Assembly (NCBI GenBank): GCA_037043455.1
Contig: JAWPHD010000088.1
Location: 124,001 to 188,000 of the forward strand
Reading direction: 5' to 3'
DNA: 64,000 nt
Origin: Cyrtodaria siliqua
Lineage: Eukaryota; Mollusca; Bivalvia; Adapedonta; Hiatellidae
Positions within the stretch are counted from its first letter, which is position 1. Each line of letters opens with the position of its first letter. A model generated the notes under the pieces. It had not been told where the DNA came from. It ran no database searches and worked only from the letters and a program-made list of their open reading frames with translations. A program made the translations under genes and the position numbers. Positions 43,728 to 54,620 of the stretch are shown here, in pieces.

Positions 43728-45411
43728 GATTAGAATTAACAGTGATGAGAATAAAAAAATAGAAAAAAAATAAATAAAAAAAATGAAAAATTACATAATT
43801 TCTGAAAGATAATTTTACTCACATTGTTAATTATTTTACATATTTATAAATAACGAAAGATATTGTATAATTGATAACTGGTAGTTTTGATTTAATTGAA
43901 AACCAAACCTTATCGATGAATAAGCCTGTGATGACACACTAGGCTTTTTGTCTTGTATCCCTTATCCCACCATCCTGTGGTGTTACACTAGGATGGTTAC
44001 TAATATGCTCTTCGTGGTCCTGCACTTTAACTAGAACCAGTTAGAGATGTCTATAGCTGTCAATGTAATAACTCTGTGGAAAAAAAGTATCAGTTATCTA
44101 AAAGTAATAAAAAAAAATATTCGAACAATATAGGAAGTATCCCTTTAAAAAAAATTAAATTGTGCTGTTGGTGTTGTTTTAATAGGAAGCGTCCCTTTAA
44201 AAAAATAATATATTCCTTACCGCACACAATAAAAGAGAAGAAACCGACAATTTCTTTCGTTTAGTGTTTGCGAGTAAGTGTCCCTTTAAAAAAAAATCTT
44301 ATAGGAAGTTGCCCTTTAAAAAATTATTCTTAAGTGTATATATTCTCTTTTAATAAAAAATAATATATTCCTTACCGCACACAATAAAAGAGAAGAAACC
44401 GACAATTTCTTTGATTTAGTGTGAGCGAGTAAGTGTCCCTTTAAAAAAAATATTCTTGAATACTATGTACCCTTTCTAAAGAATATATCACCTTTAAAAA
44501 AGTTTACTTACCGCAACACACCAAAAGAGAAGAAACCGACAATCTCTTTCGTTTAGTGTGAGCGAGTAAGTATCCCTTTAAAAAAATTATTCTTGAATAC
44601 TATGTACCCTTTCTAAAGAATATATCACCTTTAAAAAAGTTTACTTACCGCAACACACCAAAAGAGAAGAAACCGACAATCTCTTTCGTTTAGTGTGAGC
44701 GAGTAAGTATCCCTTTAAAAAAAATATTCTTGAATACTATGTACCCTTTCTAAAGAATATATCACCTTTAAAAAAGTTTACTTACCGCAACACACCAAAA
44801 GAGAAGAAACCGACAATCTCTTTCGTTTAGTGTGAGCGAGTAAGCGTCGCTTTAAAAAAAATAAAATATTCTTGAAGTGAATATATCCCTTTAAGAGCAA
44901 TGCAAGAGTAAAGTGCTCTGTAATAAAAAAATTAATAATGATAATTTTATTTTAGAGTTTGAATATTTCTTTTAAAGTTTATCATATAATAATTTTGAAC
45001 TCTAAAGATTTCTATGCATTAAATTATATGTTTTTCCTTTGATTAATCGATGTTTTTATTTCGATTTTGATGTTCCGGTTTGCAAAACGGATGTTTACAA
45101 TTTGCAATGCCTCGTGGTCTGAAATACATATCACTGCGCATGCTTCCAAGTTGAGCAAGCCGGATATGGTATGGCTGCCTTCCCGCCAAATTGCGTTTAC
45201 CGCAACACAATAAAAGATAAAAACCGACAGTTTTTTCTCTTTTAGAGTGCTAGCGGACATAAAATGTCATAAAATGACATACAACAGTTGTTTACAACAG
45301 TTGTCTACCGAATTAATCGGCAACAGACCGAAATTCTGCATCGAGCCTAACTTTGCTGTCGATGTGAATTCCACAAGTGGGATTTTCCCAATATGTGCCT
45401 CTAGGTACTTT
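43728..45411 (-). other. Long 5' leader of Element 2
   Basis: About 1.7 kb of non-coding, AT-rich DNA between the primer-binding site and gag. It contains the 137-bp tandem array (44150-44870) and a degenerate outlying unit near 45195-45260 ('accgcaacacaataaaag', 'accgacag'). 'ccctttaaaaaa' recurs in every unit. Confidence 0.8.
44150..44870 (-). repeat. 137-bp tandem repeats with splice-donor cores in the Element 2 leader
   Basis: About five units. Each contains, on the minus strand, 'aaagagattgtcggtttctt' and 'gtgttgcggtaagtaaac'. Perfect GGTAAGT donors occur with the GTAAGT at 44506-44511, 44643-44648 and 44780-44785, and GGTAAGG variants at 44215-44220 and 44370-44375. Spacing is 137, 137, 136 and 155 bases. 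Confidence 0.88.
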
Positions 45412-45427
45412 ATTGCCGACAACGCCA
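45412..45427 (-). promoter_or_regulatory. Primer-binding site of Element 2
   Basis: Minus-strand TGGCGTTGTCGGCAAT begins one base inside the 5' LTR end (GCTTTA-a-TGG). The complementary tRNA would end in CGACAACGCCA; I do not assign an isoacceptor. Confidence 0.75.
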
Positions 45428-45428
45428 T

Positions 45429-45634
45429 TAAAGCAATCTTGCCCTAGATATACATATTACACAGTGATTACAAATGGTAACTCACATAATCAGAAGTCAG
45501 ACACAGTCAGATGGAGGTTTTCCACTGTATTGGTTCAACGTCTGCTTTGCATGAGCTCTGGATTTGTAATGAATTCCAGGCTACAAACCGGAAGTGACGT
45601 ATTTACCTGGACTGGTTCTAGCATAATTGCTACA
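45429..45634 (-). repeat. 5' LTR of Element 2
   Basis: 206 bases, TGTAGC...GCTTTA on the minus strand, followed outward by the second copy of the ctat target duplication. Confidence 0.93.
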
Positions 45635-45638
45635 CTAT

Positions 45639-46496
45639 GTACATCGCTGTTAATCAATGCCCCTAATACATGTAATATAAACATGATCAAATTACTCATA
45701 TATTACACTCACTGAGTTATGCATGCACGCATGTCAACTAATGACCACATTATACAACGCTATGCATGTGCGTCGAACATTTATTCTTGTCACTCATCTC
45801 ATTGTTAACTAATGTTGACAATCGTGTATTACAGTCACCGAGTTATACGCCAACGTTAACTAATGCACCTATTATCCACTGTTATCAAATTAATATTGTT
45901 TTACAATTAATGATTAATTGCAATAATTACATCTAATAAAGTAACTTCAAATCATATGCTAGTCTAAAGTTAGGTTTGAGAAACATCAATGCTAACCGGA
46001 TGTCGTAACCGCCAAACAAGATGGCGCCGCCCACTGAATACAAATGTACGATAAAAGTTTAATAAAACTACTAACCACATGTTGCCTATGAAATTTGCCG
46101 TCCAATCTCTGTTCCAACAAAGTACTTTCGATCATCCCGGCGAGAGCTAGAAGACAATGGGTTTTATAGCAAACATTACGCCCAAATCATTATTTTCCCC
46201 GTTCAGTCCGTGACAACGTGGCTAAATCTGCAGTATTGAATCTACACGAGAGGCCCCTTATTCAATTTTGCCGTTTAAGGAAAATATACCTATACGTTTA
46301 CATGCATTAGCACAAAACTAAACTTATGACACGGCCTCTCTGGCGGCCACTTAAAATGTGCACGCTTTTACGTGTTACATGAATAGATCATGAATATTGT
46401 GAAATTGTTTCAACTCGACAAATAGATTTGGGTGTAACCGATAACTTACAAGAGCTATGTGCGACCAGTACGCTCTACCCGTGACATTTTGTGACA
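45639..46496 (-). repeat. 5' LTR of Element 1, outer part
   Basis: Continues the LTR interrupted at 33799 and ends TGTGACA, followed by tagcc. It is nearly identical to 28029-28885. Confidence 0.93.
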
Positions 46497-46501
46497 TAGC
46501 C

Positions 46502-47920
46502 CGACGCCCAGGACTAGTCCAAAACCTAAGGCGGGCGTGTCACTTTTTCAAAGATTTCAGTACCGGACTAGTCCAATTTTAAAAAAAGAGAAAGTCGGGC
46601 GTGTCACTGTTTGAAAGATTTCAGTCCCAGATTTGTCAAATTTACAATGTCGGCCACCTGTCATAAAACAACCCCAGCACACTTCTCCACGTAATCCTTT
46701 AATTGCACGCGCTTATGTAATGCAATTAGCAGCCACAGCGGCGATCATCCAATACCCCGGGCAATTTTATCAACAATCAACCATGCCGGAAGTCCCGCCT
46801 CCAAATTACTTAAATTGACAGTGGGCATTGTCGACATTATCCAATCAATTGACCCGATCTATTTTAATCCAGACCCGCTAGCCAATGAAACGACTACCAA
46901 ATGTAAATCACATGTTCGTCACGTGATTACCTGTTTGTCACGTGGTGAGCTAAAAATGGCGATACACTGAAACAATAACACTAACACGTTGATTAATTCG
47001 CAATCAGGCCGATTTGTCGGCAATCATTCGATGAGTAAAGAAACTCAGGACGTTTGATAATGGAAACATGTTGGATATGAAACGGTAGGTGTGATTTTTT
47101 ATTGTTTCTCAGTGTATTGTTGAGCGTAATTGTAACAGACTTGAAAGGCGGGTGGGGTAACGGTTTGTGCATAGTTAGTGTACTAATTACGTTCGAAGAA
47201 TTGAGCTGTCAAACAAATAAAATAAAAAACAAAACGAACTGATACACATAATCAGTTTGATTTCGTATTCGGCAGTGCTAACGTTTACATTTCAAAAATG
47301 AGTTTGTTGAACTTTTTCAGTGTTAAAAATAAGGAAAATTTTCAGAGTGAAAGCGAAAGTGAAAGTGAAATTAAAAAGAGGAAAAATGTAGAATGTGATA
47401 CACAGCCAACCAAAAAGTCAAAATCATCTGGTGTAGTGGACAAAAAAATAAAAATAAAATGTTAATGTTGATTCACATGTTATTTATTTTTTGCATTAGG
47501 TAAAATGGTAATAAAGTTAAGAATCTCATCTGTAGCCCCTAACCTATATAAAGTTATGACTTTTTTTCCCCATTAAATGATTATCTGAACTGTAATATCA
47601 AAAATCAATATCTATATTGAAATTTAAAAATGCAGATGTGATTCTTACTATTGCTACTGTTTCACCCAATGGCAGTCTACAATCTATACCACTGAAACAT
47701 ACATTAATTGTCTGAAGGGTAAATAAGGATTGTTTCCTTACTGTGTATAATGAATTGTAATGAGTATGCAAGACGCAGTTTTAACATATTGAGAAATCGA
47801 AAAAAAATCAGGACGTGTGTCTATTTTTTGGGACTATTCACACATTTTTTGGGACTAGTCACTTTTGACAGGGTGACTAGTTCCGGACTAGTGGCTAAAC
47901 AAAATATTTGTACAGCCCTG
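46502..47920 (+). mobile_element. Right part of the hAT-like transposon
   Basis: Carries the subterminal GGACTAGTCC repeats at both its ends and the right inverted terminus. Apart from the 55-codon remnant there is no transposase; the interior is AT-rich and non-coding. Confidence 0.6.
47298..47465 (+). pseudogene. Remnant N-terminus of a hAT/zinc-finger-type transposase
   Basis: A 55-residue frame 'MSLLNFFSVKNKENFQS', an SESESE tract, 'KKRKNVECD', and a basic end closed by TAA. Several hAT-derived transposases begin with a short 'LxxFF' segment followed by an acidic/Ser stretch and a nuclear localisation signal. No BED finger or catalytic domain follows. Assignment is by resemblance only. 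Confidence 0.35.
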
Positions 47921-47925
47921 AATGC

Positions 47926-49687
47926 GACGCCCTCTAGCGGCCAAAATGGCTGATCAAAACAGAAAATTTGAAAATGTTTGCTAACGAATTAGCCAGAGAT
48001 ACTCAGCCCGTCTGTGTTTTTGAACTTTACGATCACTGATAAGTGTTAAAGGAACACATGGCAATCTTGAGTTTTCAAAAACTAGCAGCGCCCCGTTAGT
48101 TTTTATCATTAATGTTATTTGTAAGAATTGTATTAAGCCATTTGTTTTTGCATATTATTATTTTTTATATTATTGCACCAGTAATATATTAAAACGTATA
48201 GTATAGTAAGACGAAATAGTGAATACTTAAAATTTGATTTATTTAAATGTAACCAGGGTAAAAGTAAAAATGATACTGGATATATAAATTGTGACACCCA
48301 TTTCAAATACTGCAAGATTGCCATGTGTCCCATTAAGTGCCTACAAATTAGTTGTACACATGGTAGCGTTAACTGGAACAATGGCAAGTGTGAACCGGTG
48401 TTTAATCGGCAGTTTCTGAATTGGGTTCATTTTATGGTTGATTGTTCAATCAACATGAAACAATACAAAAGGTGCGATTACTCAAAATAATGGTGTATGT
48501 AGCATTTCTGAATTTGCAGCGCGGTCTTTCTAGATTCTTTGGAACTCGTGTTAGTTGAACTTGTATATATGCCTCAGTTTAGCCTTACATTTTTTAAATA
48601 TATTGCTATTTATTTTATTTCTCTGCATGTTAGCATATTGAAATGCATTTAATGAAAATACGAAATGGTGAAAAGAGTCTGCATTTTTGTATTTTCTCAT
48701 TATATATGCATGCATTCATTCTGTCTTTTTTTAAATTTCAGTCTTTACAATTTTTAAAAATTAAAATTATATTAAATTAAATACAATTTTTACAAAGTTC
48801 TGAACTTTTTCCCGGTATGGGAAGCATGATATTATGTCCTTTAATGGGGCATAACACCGCCAAAAGTCATTCAACTGGAACACAACAACGAGATGCACAA
48901 CTACACATGGCACTAATCATCCCTGCCATTGTATCAAGAGAACAGAAATGTGACAAAGTTTGTGTATTAAAACTTTAAAGAATTCCATATCATTAACACA
49001 ACAATGGCAATGCAACTAGGCTTGGTATAGTTCTATGACATAAAACGTCACAGAACAGAGCTACAGATAAGCAACGTATTTGCGTAAATTCCCAGTTAAA
49101 ACTCCCTAAAATAGGCTAAATACACAATTAAATTACTTTATTGGTGCGTACCAATTATTTGTAACAAATTAATTACGCAAAATAACCGTTTTTGTCAGCA
49201 TATCATATTTTATCCATTACCGTGAAGACGGCCAATATCAAATGGAATGCATCGCCGTTTCCAGTCAATTCTCAAATAAGCGAGACATTGAGATTGGCTA
49301 AATGTGACTGGTTATCAAGTTTATTTTTTTCACTCGAAAGTAAATCCTTCAGGAACAAAAATATTGTATTCAGTCTAGTATATTTTTAATTATTCGGCAT
49401 CACCGAAGCACTCAACTTTCTCTGTATGTCAACATGGCTAAAAGAGGCGCAGGTCTTTGAACTCAGTGCAAGAGTATGCATTATCGCTAAATATTAATAA
49501 GTGCAAGAATAATCATTATCGCTAAATATTAATAACTAACTCAGAACACAATAATAACTAACGTTGCGATGTTGAGTCACGACGTCAATAAAGTGTTGCC
49601 GACGTCAACAAAATGAACATCATCCGCCAATAACGTTCAATAAAGCGAATATTTGTTTGCAAAAACATAATTTAAAATGTAATAAAT
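47926..49687. other. 1.8 kb stretch, no gene; contains a diverged unit A fragment
   Basis: 48170-48345 is a diverged relative of unit A (compare 1728-1905: 'aataatatattcaaacctag' and 'catatttaaagtcaaaatga' with 'agtaatatattaaaacgtat' and 'ggtaaaagtaaaaatgatac'). The rest is AT-rich. 'cgccctctagcgg' at 47928-47940 fits 12 of 13 positions of a CTCF-like core. 'gctaaatattaataa' is repeated near 49486 and 49519. No coding sequence recognised. Confidence 0.55.
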
Positions 49688-49849
49688 AGATTATTTAACT
49701 GCTGGGATCGACTATGGGTAATCCTTTACTAGATGGTAGATATGCTTTGTTTTTTTTACTCACATGCATGCGCCCGTTCGTGAAAAAAACTACACGCCTA
49801 CCTCTTGTGAAAGATTTCACTATAATCGATCCCAGCAGTTAAATAATCT
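49688..49849. repeat. Foldback/MITE-like inverted repeat
   Basis: Perfect 24-base arms: 'agattatttaactgctggga' plus 'tcga' (49688-49711) and the complement (49826-49849), with 114 bases between. Too short to code; probably a non-autonomous DNA element. Confidence 0.8.
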
Positions 49850-51651
49850 CTATATAATTCATATAGGGCCCTGGTTTTGTATCACAGCTTAACATAGAAG
49901 TTCAGAGAGATATTGCACAGGGTATAGTTCTCCCTGTACACTGGACAGACTACTTTACATCCCTCCGAAGGATGACCTATATTCACATTACCATGCCCAA
50001 GTAAGATACTGCGGGAGTTTGTTTGAGAAATCCGGGATGTGACCCCACTGGAAATCATACACGTGATTTCTGGGACTCGAGTCAAGTATGCTTAACACTT
50101 GGCGACCGCAGGGTTAAGTTTCCAAAATTATATGGAAACAAAAGAGCACAAGATGTTTCGAAAGATAAACATTCAAGAAAAATATGTCTGGAAGTCTCCT
50201 GAAACATGAGTCATACACAAATATCATAGACACATTCAGTATACACAGGGTCTGATTGATTCTCACGTCTGCGTCTAGGTATTTTGTTCTTCTTTTAGTT
50301 TAGATACTACAAATTACCAAATAAGCAAACGACGACTAGAAACGTCAGGGAATGTTTATGCACACACAACCTTCCAATTGTTCACTCGAATTTTTAAACA
50401 TGCAGAATGAATAACAAATACGTAGTCTAGATCATCTGCGACGCTTGCTTGTTTACAAAATTATCAGGCGTCGAACATAATCAAGACTAATTTCATGTAG
50501 ATCAATCCGTGACAACACAAAACATTCATAAACTAAAAATGTGTGCTAACTTTATTAACATGTATGACAGTGGAGTGTGTAAACTTGCACATATTCTACT
50601 TACGATAAATTGTTTCGTTCTAACTGGAGCACTCTTGCTGCACAAAAGAAAACAAAATGGACGAATGGCCGGATCAAAACGGAAATGGATTGCTATGACG
50701 TCAGGCTGTTACAGTAACACATTACTTTCATGAAACGCCTCCCGATATTTCGCGATATACATGCTACTCCTGCAGTTGAAGACGCAGTATGCAAACTTCC
50801 CTAAAATACCTCACGCGAACCAAAACAATGCATGTGTACACGTATGACACCAACTATCTATGACATTGACACCTGCATATCCCACACTTTTCAAAATTGA
50901 CTGCACTGACTACTGTCAGAAATGTTATTACATAATGCATTCCTTTCTGCATGTTGAGTTAGCTACCGTAGAAACAGCAAGCGTGTGGCACTTTATTCAG
51001 AGGGTTACCGTAAAGCATATTTACATATATTTATATATACGTATACTAACTAAATGTTACCAGTGTGTGAAAGAAAACTCTGTAAAACCTTTAGAGCTGA
51101 TGAAGGTATTTTTAAACTATGGAACTGTTTATTTTAAAACAAAGACAAAATCAAACAAACAAATCTTGCCTTCGACAACTCAAAGTTTGTTTACACTTGC
51201 ACGAGTCTGACTTATTATCCGTTTGTGTAACATGTACAGCCACACAAAAAATTAAGGCTTCTAAGTGCAAGTGTTTTTATGTATTTACTTATAAATAGTA
51301 GTGTTGCTGACTTGTTTTATAAATGATCACAACTGCGTATGTAAATTATTGTATTAAAGCAGTAAAACATATTAGATATTTGTAAATCAATGTCTTATTG
51401 TGTAAGATATATTTCATGTTGACATACACTTTTATAATTAATGTATGACACCTTTTCTATCAACATCATTCACAGCCTTATTATTGATGATTTCTAAAAG
51501 CACCGCATTTTAGCAATAAAAAGGCGCCGCATTTTAGAATACCAAAGAACCAGAAGTCAAACCGAATGATATCCCCTTCAATATACAACACAAATTTATG
51601 ATCATGTGTAAAATAAACACTGCCTTGTCTGTTGAAAAGTTGATTACATAC
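49850..51651. other. 1.8 kb stretch without recognised features
   Basis: Mixed AT-rich DNA. Frames of 60-116 residues (49882-50085 minus, 50509-50733 and 50860-51210 plus) have no recognisable motif and no codon pattern that stands out. The segment 50050-50110 ('gggactcgagtcaagtatgc') vaguely resembles an inverted SINE head. Confidence 0.5.
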
Positions 51652-51914
51652 CAGCAAATGTTACTTGTACTCATGGACATCTAAGTTTCAATTAACATTC
51701 GAAGCGCAAAGCAGCCGTCGAAATTAGCACAATCCCGAGACTGGTAAAATGCCTGACAGGCTTGCCCAATATCCAATAACACCCAGCAAATGTTACTTGT
51801 ACTCATGGATATCTAAGTTTAAATTAACAGTCGAAGAGCAAAGCAGTGGACAAAATTAGCACAATCCCGACAATGCTAAAATGCCTGCCAGGCTTGCCCA
51901 ATATCCAAGAACAC
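51652..51914. repeat. 131-base tandem duplication
   Basis: 'cagcaaatgttacttgtact' occurs at about 51653 and 51784. Both units continue through 'agcacaatcccga' to 'caggcttgcccaatatcca'. By eye, about 90% identity. Confidence 0.9.
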
Positions 51915-53890
51915 AAGCCCAACGGGCTTGTTGATTTGCCGCTCGTTTCGACAGGAGAAATTGGAATCCAGACGAGGGAACTCCATTAACCAATCGTCCG
52001 AGAAACGTTTTACTAGGAAACAGAACAACAAGGCAATTGTTCTTACATAGTTTATTACACGATTAAATGCAGTAAATAGTCACAACTATTTAGCAAAATT
52101 GGAAAAATACAAGAAAACACTTGCTTCGTTGTTATTTTGTTAAGGGTTTCCGTTTGTGTTCTGGCCAAAAGTATGTAGTTCACAGCACAAAAGCAAAATC
52201 TATCCGGTAATGTCCTCGAAATTTAATGCTTGTGTCCAATGATTACCCATTTTCATTTTCTTTTATTGAATATTGTTGATTGCCACATGGAATTCAAATT
52301 TTGGCCGCACAGACCATTTTTTACTCGCCACGGCCGACTGCGAATTTGTGCCCCTGGCACACAAAGAGGCAATACAACCATATGATACAAAAGCACTGCA
52401 GCTTTCAAGATGGCTTCCAAAACAAACGTGAGTGACAGATCTTCCATAACAAACATGAGTGACAGATCAAACGCTACATAGTCGACGCATGCACACTCGC
52501 ATAAAACTAACAATCTTCACAGGTACCCGAACTTCTCTTCGCATTACTACATTTACAACCGTCACAATAACAGAATATCACATCTACTTACCTTTCACCT
52601 CAACTGAAACAGCCTTGAATACTTCCTCAAACACGACAACAACAATGCCGGCTTCCTAAACTGACAAAATCGCCTGACGCGCATGCGTACTCACACAAAA
52701 AACAACAACATCAGTTGGCCTAGATCACAAGTTTATACATCACATTGGTAAAATAATTCTTCATACACACACCAATCACATCAAACTTTCCCGTAAACCG
52801 TCCAAGTAAAACCAGAATTTCAAAACTGTACACACACATTCTGCATTTTCAAGTTCATCACGACTGACAGTCAGTCGCGACTGACCAAAGGCAGTCGAGA
52901 GCGCTTGAGACAAAAATACATTTAACCAATACATCATCTCCAAACTCACAACATATACATGTACCTACCTTTCGTCGCGAACTTTTGGACAACCGTTACT
53001 CTCCAGCTCTAATGCATTTCGTTTAATATCCGCAATCGAAATGCCAACGATATTCAACTGTGCTGCAATAAAAATGGCGTCCTCAAAATGTCTCTAAAAT
53101 TGTCTGCGCATGCGGGGTAAACGTGACGTAGACATTAACACCAGATTTATACGTACATATTAGTATTCATCCAAGAGATAGCAACTTATGTAATACCAAA
53201 TTCAACGTCCCGTTCATGAATCTTTATCCACTACTGTCTTTCCGTACTAGATAACAGGTATACTTGTTACTGCGTATCCCGCTTGAGATGTGTTCACCTG
53301 ATCATGATGGTGATCATGATGGTGACTTCAATTTGGCAATCTCGAGGACTGAGCAGACGTTATTTTTTTAAAGAACCAAAATGAACATAATTATACCTCA
53401 CAGAGACTATATAATGTGTAAAGCTGTTAAAAAACACCAAATGTATACAATGTGATACTGCTCACATTCAAAAACACTTTTGGTGTTTTACATCATTTTA
53501 ACACATTTTAGGACATATTTGACATTGATTTTTTTGTTATATGTATGAAGTAAATTTCATTATTGTAGTATTTAATAAATATTTAGTTTTATTTAATATA
53601 AATAAAATATTGTATTATTTATTCTTTGGTTCAGTTGGATCTATGTAAAAAAACGTTTTCATTTGCGTACAGTCATGTATCTGAAACTGAAAAACTGCCT
53701 TTTGGGAACACAATGTCATTTTAATCTATTTATTGTTTATTCAAGCTTTTGAAATAGATATTTTGTAATTAAAGTGACACATGGGGGCCGATGATGGCAA
53801 TCTTGAAGTGTACATCAAGCACTGAAATTAGCATCTCGAAACATGTTTTGCTGTACTTAGCGGTACTCGTCTGATAAAGCAAATGTCACT
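51915..53890. other. 2 kb stretch, no gene proven; promoter-like motifs
   Basis: Contains two NRF1-like palindromes (GCGCATGCG at 52679-52687 and 53106-53114), a YY1-like 'aaaaatggcgtcc' (53069-53081), and a short inverted pair 'aacaccaaa'/'tttggtgtt' near 53435-53490. Frames at 52253-52513 (minus) and 52459-52659 (plus) are low-complexity and unconvincing. Confidence 0.4.
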
Positions 53891-54036
53891 GGTCTAGCCT
53901 GGTCAAGTAAAATTCATTGGGTTGAAGAGTGCATAAAAAATATCCGAATGACGGATATATTTTGGTCTAGCCTGGTCAAGTAAAATTCATTGGGTTGAAG
54001 AGTGCATAAAAAATATCCGCATGACGGATATATTTA
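53891..54036. repeat. 73-base tandem duplication with a small palindrome
   Basis: 'ggtctagcctggtcaagtaa' begins at 53891 and 53964. Each unit ends in 'atatccgNatgacggatat', an 8-base inverted repeat around a short loop. The copies differ at essentially one base. Confidence 0.9.
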
Positions 54037-54079
54037 TATGAGAACTGAACACTTATTTCTGTGTCAACTGCTTAGGGTG

Positions 54080-54360
54080 GCAGACACTTATCGATCACTT
54101 TGTCCGTCGTCGTCCGTCCGTCATGCTTTAACCTGCAACCTAACCTTGGCCATCAATTGAAAAGTATTTTAATTATGTTCATGAAACTTCACACACATCT
54201 TCATCTCAATGAATGTTGTTACAAATGTGCAATAACTCTGACTTTCATTTTGGCAGAGTTATGCCCTATTTATCAGCCTAAACTGCATCCTAACCTGCAA
54301 CCTAACCTTGGAAATAAGCACACAGCACTGTCAGCAGGTGAAGCAAGTGTTCATGGATGA
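54080..54360. repeat. Dispersed repeat fragment ('gtccgtccgtcatg...aacctgcaacctaacctt')
   Basis: Contains the gtcc/gtcg tetranucleotide end and two copies of 'cctgcaacctaaccttgg' (54130, 54295), plus 'gttcatgaaacttcacacac'. This is a layout I recall from bivalve interspersed repeats. The 86-residue frame across it has no motif. Confidence 0.5.
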
Positions 54361-54487
54361 TGGAACACACTTCTAGTTCAAGGTCGACTTAGTGACCGCT
54401 TCACACTAATTGTATACAGTCTGGAAACTGATATGTCCATGTCTATAATAGTTTGACATATTAAGCCGTTATATTTGTTTTTTCAAG

Positions 54488-54620
54488 TGTCAGTGTAGTG
54501 GACAGTGCGGTGCACCTAAAAGCACAGGATCCGGGTTCAAGACTCAACGGCGGCACTGAGTTTCCTCAGTGTGTTCGTCATTTCCAATTAGCCTCGTCCA
54601 TCGTAAGCGGACATAAATCC
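54488..54620 (+). mobile_element. tRNA-derived SINE head
   Basis: 'cagtgtagtgg' fits the A box at 10 of 11 positions. About 35 bases on, 'gggttcaagactc' is a good B box. The following 'ggcggcactgagtttcctca' is the SINE body. No cloverleaf with a paired acceptor stem, so not a tRNA gene. Confidence 0.55.

Larger units (their letters stand above)
33800..45634 (-). mobile_element. 11.8 kb Ty3/gypsy retrotransposon carrying accessory ORFs (Element 2)
   Basis: LTRs of 206 bases at each end (33800-34005, 45429-45634) differ by only two bases. The target duplication ctat (33796-33799, 45635-45638) lies inside the 5' LTR of Element 1. Coded on the minus strand in this order: leader with 137-bp repeats; gag (HhH, capsid, CCHC); -1 frameshift signal; protease; RT; RNase H; integrase plus PHD finger; splice acceptor; Arg/Ser-rich zinc-finger ORF; TatD-family DNase; polypurine tract. 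Two 1-nt indels and three nonsense codons break gag-pol, and a stop/frameshift separates the last two ORFs, so this copy is probably not autonomous unless those are sequencing errors. The length, about twice the usual gypsy size, comes from the leader and the two accessory ORFs. Confidence 0.95.
27267..46496 (-). mobile_element. Gmr1-like Ty3/gypsy LTR retrotransposon (Element 1), interrupted
   Basis: Terminal direct repeats begin TGTCACA and end TGTGACA, flanked by the target duplication tagcc (27262-27266, 46497-46501). The coding strand is minus, so the 5' LTR is the right-hand one (33043-33799 plus 45639-46496, 1615 bases), split by Element 2. The 3' LTR is 27267-28885 (1619 bases). By eye the LTRs differ at about 15 positions plus two or three small indels, roughly 1%, so the insertion is recent. 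Without Element 2 it is about 7.4 kb. Inside are one intact gag-protease-integrase ORF, a primer-binding site and a polypurine tract. The reverse transcriptase is almost entirely deleted, so the copy could move only with help in trans. Confidence 0.93.
27243..47920. mobile_element. hAT-like DNA transposon, split by two nested retrotransposons
   Basis: Left terminus CAGGGCTGTACAAAT (27243) and right terminus ATTTGTACAGCCCTG (ending 47920) are perfect 15-bp inverted repeats, flanked by 5-bp direct repeats aatgc (27238-27242, 47921-47925). Without the inserts it is about 1.44 kb: 24 bases left of the insertion and 46502-47920. The motif GGACTAGTCC and variants recur near both ends (46511, 46571, 47855, 47878), as expected for subterminal transposase-binding repeats. 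CAGGG termini fit hAT; a 5-bp target duplication fits the hAT5-type subgroup rather than the usual 8 bp. Only a short N-terminal coding remnant is left, so it is non-autonomous. Confidence 0.65.

Noticed and set aside
44150..44870. CRISPR-like array in the repeated leader
   Set aside because: Whole 137-bp units are repeated without unique spacers, in an animal retrotransposon leader.
47947..47985. Short frame beginning at an ATG in good context after the hAT element
   Set aside because: Twelve codons before a stop and no splice donor; not supportable as a gene.
49882..50085. 67-residue minus-strand frame
   Set aside because: No family motif and no neighbouring exon; length expected by chance.
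52410..52427. First coding exon (ATG GCT TCC ... then gtgagt)
   Set aside because: Only six codons; the following 'aacaaacatgagtgacag' repeats the same motif, so the donor-like site is part of a short duplication.
52253..52513. 86-residue minus-strand hydrophobic frame
   Set aside because: Low-complexity repeated 'SLxFVxE' from a small duplication; no signal peptide pattern or family.
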